From: Rhodocyclaceae bacterium
GTDB taxonomy: Bacteria > Pseudomonadota > Gammaproteobacteria > Burkholderiales > Rhodocyclaceae
Length of the DNA: 26,483 nucleotides
Reading direction: 5' to 3'
Assembly (NCBI GenBank): GCA_023253415.1
Contig: JALRGK010000033.1
Coordinates: forward strand, 1-26,483
Shown here: one piece after another, positions 22,618 to 26,483 of the stretch
How the letters are laid out: every line of letters starts with the position of its first letter
Numbering within the stretch: the stretch's first letter is position 1
Made by a program: the position numbers and the translations under genes
Notes under the pieces: model-generated
The model's input: the letters and a program-made list of their open reading frames with translations, nothing else
What the model was told of the DNA's origin: nothing
The model's database searches: none

Positions 22618-23628
22618 TTACTCGGTACGCTGCGCCCGACTCATGAGCTGGCTAACGGCATCGGATGCTTTCAAATCCCCCCGAATGACAGCAGCCACGG
22701 CCTGCGCTATCGGCATATCCACCTGTAGCTCGGTCGACAGACGCGCCACTTCGCGGGCAGTACCCACACCCTCCGCCACATGACCAAGCGACTCCAGCGT
22801 CTCCTGCAGCGTTTTACCCGAACCGAGCGCCAATCCCACCTGACGGTTACGCGACAAATCGCCCGTGCAGGTCAGAATCAAATCCCCCAGACCAGCCAAC
22901 CCCATCAGGGTTTCACGCTGCCCCCCCAAGCGCTCACAGAGACGGCCAATTTCAGCCAGCCCCCGGGTCATTAACGCGGCGCGGGCATTGTGACCAAGCG
23001 CCAGACCATCGGCAATACCGGTTGCTATCGCCAGCACATTCTTTACAGCACCACCCACCTCAACGCCCACCACATCACCCGAGGCATACAAGCGCAGACT
23101 CGGTGTATGCAGACACTCTGCCAAACGCTCTGCCAACACCAAATCCGCCGACCCCAGCGTCACTGCCGTGGGCAAGCCCTTGGCAACTTCCTGGGCAAAG
23201 CTCGGGCCGGACAATGCCGCTGCAGGCACAAGCCCCAGCACGTCTCGCACCACCTGATGTGGCAACAACCCCGTTTGCGGCTCGAATCCCTTGCAGACCC
23301 ACACTAAGGGCGGCAAGGTTGCATCGGCATACAGCGTTTTCAACGCTTCGAGCGTGGCTCGCAAACCGGCCACGGGTGTTGCCAGCACCAGAATATCGGC
23401 ATCCAGAACATCTGCCAGCGTATTCGTGGCACGCAACGAAAGCGGCAACGCGATGGCCGGCAGAAAACGATGGTTCACATGATCCGCGTTGATGCTAGCG
23501 ACCACCTCTGGCTCTCGCGCCCACAGTGTGACCTGGTGGCGTTGCGCCCAGTTGGCAGCCAATGCCGTGCCCCAGGCGCCCGCGGCAAGAACACCGAGCT
23601 TCAGCCGTGATTCAGTATGCCGGATCAT
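22618..23628 (-). CDS. gpsA: Glycerol-3-phosphate dehydrogenase [NAD(P)+]
   Basis: GpsA reduces dihydroxyacetone phosphate to sn-glycerol 3-phosphate, the starting point of phospholipids. It has 336 residues. The Rossmann loop is LAAGAWGTALA (14-24): the first glycine of the usual GAGxWG is Ala15, which is unusual. Other blocks are intact: WVCKGFEPQTG, ALSGPSFAQEVAKGLPTAV, the catalytic lysine Lys196 in VGGAVKNVLAIATG, GLAGLGDLILTCT and SRNR. It is the last gene of the rhodanese-grxC-secB-gpsA operon, 21 bases after secB. The intact remainder argues for an active enzyme. Confidence 0.95.
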   Translation of the reverse strand: MIRHTESRLKLGVLAAGAWGTALAANWAQRHQVTLWAREPEVVASINADHVNHRFLPAIALPLSLRATNTLADVLDADILVLATPVAGLRATLEALKTLYADATLPPLVWVCKGFEPQTGLLPHQVVRDVLGLVPAAALSGPSFAQEVAKGLPTAVTLGSADLVLAERLAECLHTPSLRLYASGDVVGVEVGGAVKNVLAIATGIADGLALGHNARAALMTRGLAEIGRLCERLGGQRETLMGLAGLGDLILTCTGDLSRNRQVGLALGSGKTLQETLESLGHVAEGVGTAREVARLSTELQVDMPIAQAVAAVIRGDLKASDAVSQLMSRAQRTE

Positions 23629-23649
23629 GCAACAGTTTCCGTGAACGGA

Positions 23650-24150
23650 TTATTGAACGGTGGTCGGTGCTTCAACTTCGCTCGGGGACTGCTCGGCAGC
23701 CTGCGCCATCGCATCAAAATTCACAGGCTGCAGCACAACCGGCGGGAAACCGGCACGGGTCGACGCGTCCGATACCGCTTCGCGCGCATACGGGAACAGG
23801 ACATTCGGAATGGCCGAACCGAGAAAAGCTTGCAGCGCTTCCTCGGGGATCCCCGCGACACGGAAAATACCGGCTTGTTGTACTTCAATCAGGAAGTACA
23901 CCTTGTTCTCGGCCTTAGCCGTTACGGTGACCTGCAGGATGCCTTCAAAAGCATCAGCGCCCAGCTGATTGAAGCCCGTCTTGAACTGCACACCGACCTC
24001 CGGCGCCACCTGCTGCAGAAATACTTCCGCACCACCCGGCACCTCAAGCGACATATCGCGTACATACAGTTTTTCAATCGCGAACATCGGCTGGGCGGCG
24101 GTCTGCTCGGTAGCCGCTTGGGTATCAGTCATCTGGTCGTTTTCTGCCAT
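23650..24150 (-). CDS. secB: Protein-export chaperone SecB
   Basis: SecB keeps precursor proteins unfolded and hands them to SecA. The 166-residue protein contains the family blocks FAIEKLYVRDMSLEVPGG, GADAFEGILQVTVTAK, YFLIEVQQAGIFRVAGI and IPNVLFPYAREAVSDASTRAGFPP split around the SecA-contact surface. The N-terminal 21 residues and the C-terminal 20 (acidic, Gln/Thr-rich) are variable. AAGGA 6 bases before the ATG sets the start. grxC lies upstream and gpsA downstream on the same strand, an order common in proteobacteria. Confidence 0.96.
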   Translation of the reverse strand: MAENDQMTDTQAATEQTAAQPMFAIEKLYVRDMSLEVPGGAEVFLQQVAPEVGVQFKTGFNQLGADAFEGILQVTVTAKAENKVYFLIEVQQAGIFRVAGIPEEALQAFLGSAIPNVLFPYAREAVSDASTRAGFPPVVLQPVNFDAMAQAAEQSPSEVEAPTTVQ

Positions 24151-24187
24151 GAGAAATCCTTCTGTATCAATAAAAAATTACGGGGAA

Positions 24188-24442
24188 TTATTTGAGCAAC
24201 GGATCGAGATTACCGGCACGATCCAGCGCCGCCAGGTCGTCAAAGCCGCCCACATGCGTCTCACCGATATAAATCTGCGGTACGGTCCGGCGCCCGGTAC
24301 GGGTCATCATCGCGTCGCGCTCTTCCGGGTTAAGATCAACGCGGATTTTTTCAATTTCGGTGACACCTTTACTGTGAAGCAGCTGTTCGGCACGAACGCA
24401 ATACGGGCAAACTGCGGTGCAATACATCAGAACCTTGGGCAT
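24188..24442 (-). CDS. grxC: Glutaredoxin 3
   Basis: 84-residue dithiol glutaredoxin that reduces disulfides and glutathione mixed disulfides. The active site is CPYC in MYCTAVCPYCVRAEQLL, and the glutathione-binding blocks RRTVPQIYIGETHVGGFDDL are intact. The open frame extends 24 codons further upstream, into the end of the rhodanese gene, but AAAGGA lies 6 bases before the Met at 24442 and the protein from there has the standard length. It starts 11 bases after the rhodanese stop and is followed by secB. Together with the rhodanese it suggests a small thiol-handling unit. Confidence 0.95.
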   Translation of the reverse strand: MPKVLMYCTAVCPYCVRAEQLLHSKGVTEIEKIRVDLNPEERDAMMTRTGRRTVPQIYIGETHVGGFDDLAALDRAGNLDPLLK

Positions 24443-24453
24443 CGACAATCCTT

Positions 24454-24888
24454 TCAGGTTTTGGCCGAGGCTGGTGCCTTGCCACGCTTTAACGGTAGAC
24501 CGGCCTTTTCCCACGCCTGGATACCGCCATCAATCTGGGAGACATCTTCGAAGCCGGACTTGTTCAAAAAACGACAGGCCGCAGCAGAACGCTGACCGGC
24601 CGCACAAACCACAACGACCGGCTTCTTGCGGTATTTTTCCAGCTTGGCCAATTGTGTTGGCAGATCCTTCAATGGTATGAACAGGCTACCCTGAATATGT
24701 GCCACGGCGACTTCGTGCTCTTCACGCACGTCGATCAACACCCCACCGTCTTTATCGGTCAGGGCAATCGCCACCTGGGGCGACACACTTTTACCACCCG
24801 GCTGAATCACCTGACGCACCAGCATGGCGCCTGAAATGACAGCAATCAGCAACAGACCGAGATTGAGAGGCTGCAAGAAGAAATCCAT
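24454..24888 (-). CDS. Membrane-anchored rhodanese-like sulfurtransferase
   Basis: 144 residues: an N-terminal membrane segment (about 6-28, PLNLGLLLIAVISGAMLV) followed by one rhodanese domain with LIDVREEHEVAVAHI and the active-site loop VVVCAAGQRSAAA, where Cys95 is the catalytic residue. YibN of E. coli has the same layout and the same neighbours (grxC, secB, gpsA). The sulfur donor and acceptor are not known. It is the first gene of the minus-strand operon. The gap to divergent gpmA (109 bases) contains TATAAT on the minus strand at 24946-24951, without a convincing -35. Confidence 0.9.
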   Translation of the reverse strand: MDFFLQPLNLGLLLIAVISGAMLVRQVIQPGGKSVSPQVAIALTDKDGGVLIDVREEHEVAVAHIQGSLFIPLKDLPTQLAKLEKYRKKPVVVVCAAGQRSAAACRFLNKSGFEDVSQIDGGIQAWEKAGLPLKRGKAPASAKT

Positions 24889-24997
24889 GTTTTTTCCAGA
24901 AATTACAAAGTCAAAGGCTTGGCAGCTAGAGTCAGCGCCTCCGGCATTATAGAATAGCGGATTGATTCATTTATATCGGATGAACGGAAATCTCATC

Positions 24998-25759
24998 ATG
25001 AAAAAAATTGTGCTGCTGCGCCATGGCGAATCCTCCTGGAACAAGGAAAACCGCTTCACCGGTTGGACCGACGTTGATCTGACTGAAAAAGGCATTGAAG
25101 AAGCCAAGCAGGCAGGTCGCCTGATGAAAGAAGCCGGCTTCGAATTCGATCAAGCATACTCATCTGTACTCAAGCGTGCCATGCGCACGCTGTGGCTGGC
25201 CCTAGAAGAGATGGATCGTCTGTGGATTCCAATCCAGCGCAACTGGCGCCTGAACGAGCGCCACTACGGTGCACTGCAAGGTCTGAACAAAGCGGAAACT
25301 GCGGCTAAATATGGTGATGATCAGGTGTTGGTCTGGCGCCGTAGCTATGACACGCCACCGCCGGCGCTCGAGTTTGATGATCCGCGCCACCCGCGCTTTG
25401 ATGCCCGCTATGGGGAAAAGTTCTCAGGCTTGAGCGAAAAAGAACTGCCACTGACCGAATGCCTGAAAGACACTGTGGCCCGTTTTGTCCCTTTCTGGGA
25501 AGACACCATCGCCCCAGCCGTTAAATCCGGCAAGAGCGTCATCGTCGCCGCTCACGGCAATTCGATCCGCGCCCTCGTCAAATATCTGGACAACATCTCG
25601 GACGCCGACATCGTTGAACTGAATATTCCAACGGGTATTCCGCTGGTCTATGAGCTTGATGATGAAACGCTCAAGCCCATCCGTAGCTACTACCTGGGCG
25701 ACCAAGCAGCGGCCGCCGCTGCGGCAGCCGCCGTGGCTCAACAGGCTGCCAAGAAGTAA
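24998..25759 (+). CDS. gpmA: 2,3-bisphosphoglycerate-dependent phosphoglycerate mutase
   Basis: Glycolytic enzyme that interconverts 3- and 2-phosphoglycerate through a phosphohistidine. The 253-residue protein begins MKKIVLLRHGESSWN with the catalytic His9, has Glu87 in LNERHYGALQGLNK, and the second histidine in VIVAAHGNSIRALVKYL. Family blocks FTGWTDVDLTEKG and DTPPPAL are present. The C-terminus ends with an Ala/Gln/Lys-rich tail (about 16 residues) not needed for catalysis. An in-frame ATG 18 bases earlier (24980) and further upstream codons exist, but the N-terminal strand starts at the chosen Met. It is divergent from the rhodanese operon. Confidence 0.96.
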   Translation: MKKIVLLRHGESSWNKENRFTGWTDVDLTEKGIEEAKQAGRLMKEAGFEFDQAYSSVLKRAMRTLWLALEEMDRLWIPIQRNWRLNERHYGALQGLNKAETAAKYGDDQVLVWRRSYDTPPPALEFDDPRHPRFDARYGEKFSGLSEKELPLTECLKDTVARFVPFWEDTIAPAVKSGKSVIVAAHGNSIRALVKYLDNISDADIVELNIPTGIPLVYELDDETLKPIRSYYLGDQAAAAAAAAAVAQQAAKK

Positions 25760-25799
25760 TCGCTGCAATCAGGACGTCTCAAGACGACAGGACCCCACT

Positions 25800-26483
25800 A
25801 TGCCCAACCCAAACCGCCCTACCGACAACCCATCCGGTAAAAACCGTACCGGATGGCTCAAAACGACCAGCGTTGGTCTGGTCGGCGTTGTGGCGGGGGT
25901 CCTGATTGCGCTGCAGATACCCGCTTTTGCTGAAAAAGCGGCGGCGCCGGTACAACCTCAGACAACGGGCCTGCCAATTCAGGATCTGCGCACCTTTGCC
26001 GAAGTCTTCAATGCCATCAAACAAGGCTACGTCGAACCCGTTGAAGATAAAAAACTGATTAACAATGCCATTTCAGGCATGGTATCCAACCTGGATCCGC
26101 ATTCCACCTATCTGGATGCGGAGGCTTTCAAGGAGCTACAGGTCGGCACGCACGGCGAGTTTGGCGGTCTGGGTATCGAGGTTGGCATGGAAGATGGCTT
26201 TGTTAAAGTCATCGCGCCGATTGAAGACACACCGGCTGCACGCGCCGGCCTAAAAACCGGCGATCTCATCGTCAAGATCGATGACACCTCGGTCAAAGGC
26301 CTGACGCTGAACGAAGCCGTTAAAAAACTACGCGGCAAACCTAAAACCCAGGTCACGCTGACCATTGCCCGTAAAGGCATGACCAAGCCACTGATCGTGA
26401 CCCTAACCCGCGAAGTCATCAAGGTGCAGTCGGTCAAATTCAAAATGATCGAACCAGGCTATGGCTACATTCGTATCACCCAG
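25800..26483 (+). CDS. S41-family C-terminal processing protease, 3' part outside the window
   Basis: 228 codons to the window edge. A positively charged N-terminus is followed by a membrane or signal segment (about 24-43, TSVGLVGVVAGVLIALQIPA), the S41 N-terminal region (FNAIKQGYVEPVEDKKLINN, then SNLDPHSTYLD) and a PDZ domain (about 115-200; GEFGGLGIEVGMEDGFVKVI, PAARAGLKTGDLIVKIDD). This is the CtpA/Prc-like layout of periplasmic proteases that trim or degrade proteins from the C-terminus. The catalytic Ser-Lys pair lies beyond the window and cannot be checked. AGGA lies 8 bases before the ATG; gpmA ends 40 bases upstream, so they may be co-transcribed. Confidence 0.93.
   Translation, partial: MPNPNRPTDNPSGKNRTGWLKTTSVGLVGVVAGVLIALQIPAFAEKAAAPVQPQTTGLPIQDLRTFAEVFNAIKQGYVEPVEDKKLINNAISGMVSNLDPHSTYLDAEAFKELQVGTHGEFGGLGIEVGMEDGFVKVIAPIEDTPAARAGLKTGDLIVKIDDTSVKGLTLNEAVKKLRGKPKTQVTLTIARKGMTKPLIVTLTREVIKVQSVKFKMIEPGYGYIRITQ

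Overview
The window is a gene-dense stretch of core chromosome from a Gram-negative proteobacterium, most likely a betaproteobacterium. The evidence for this is the set of genes and their arrangement: Coq7-type ubiquinone synthesis, a di-haem cytochrome c4, SecB, a CNP1-like periplasmic protein, RppH next to ProRS, ffh followed by a CcsA/YpjD-like gene and pilB-pilC, and a DUF502-aspS-nudB block. There are 31 protein genes, two of them cut by the window edges (rpsI at the left, a ctpA-type protease at the right). I saw no insertion sequence, phage gene, CRISPR array, rRNA or tRNA. Species-level placement is not possible from this sequence alone.

Layout. 1-792 (minus): rplM-rpsI ribosomal operon with a clear sigma70-type promoter. 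793-1387: the only long non-coding stretch. It holds a strong candidate small RNA on the minus strand (about 984-1086), two copies of an 11-bp palindrome, and the promoter of an OsmC-family gene. 1388-3595: osmC-like (+) converging on a compact minus-strand operon rppH, CNP1-like, coq7. 3744-6990: proS (+) converging on ffh (-). 7039-10800 (+): CcsA-like gene, pilB and pilC, all overlapping or touching. 10876-14257 (+): DUF502 membrane protein, aspS, barstar-like gene, nudB. 14331-15895 (+): argB and a HAD phosphatase, whose 3' end overlaps the 3' end of hemB by 46 bp. 15850-17662 (-): engB-hemB. 17762-18403 (+): cytochrome c4 with an intrinsic terminator. 18475-21199 (-): bioB, bioC and a DUF455 ferritin-like gene. 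21289-22589 (+): comF and trmL. 22618-24888 (-): rhodanese, grxC, secB, gpsA. 24998-26483 (+): gpmA and a PDZ/S41 protease.

Most genes are housekeeping: translation (L13, S9, ProRS, AspRS, EngB, TrmL), protein targeting (Ffh, SecB), cofactors (biotin, haem, ubiquinone, folate), respiration (cytochrome c4, CcsA-like), glycolysis, arginine synthesis, phospholipid precursor synthesis and RNA turnover. The type IV pilus motor ATPase and platform genes are present without a neighbouring prepilin peptidase gene.

The most interesting unexplained element is the candidate small RNA upstream of rplM. It has its own promoter, a 5' hairpin, a C/U-rich centre that repeats the anti-Shine-Dalgarno sequence, and a textbook terminator. 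Smaller points of interest are the paired palindromes near it, an orphan barstar-like gene, AspRS residues suggesting a non-discriminating enzyme, a glycine-to-alanine change in the GpsA dinucleotide loop, and the antiparallel overlap of hemB with the HAD gene. I did not find convincing evidence of a new multi-gene system.
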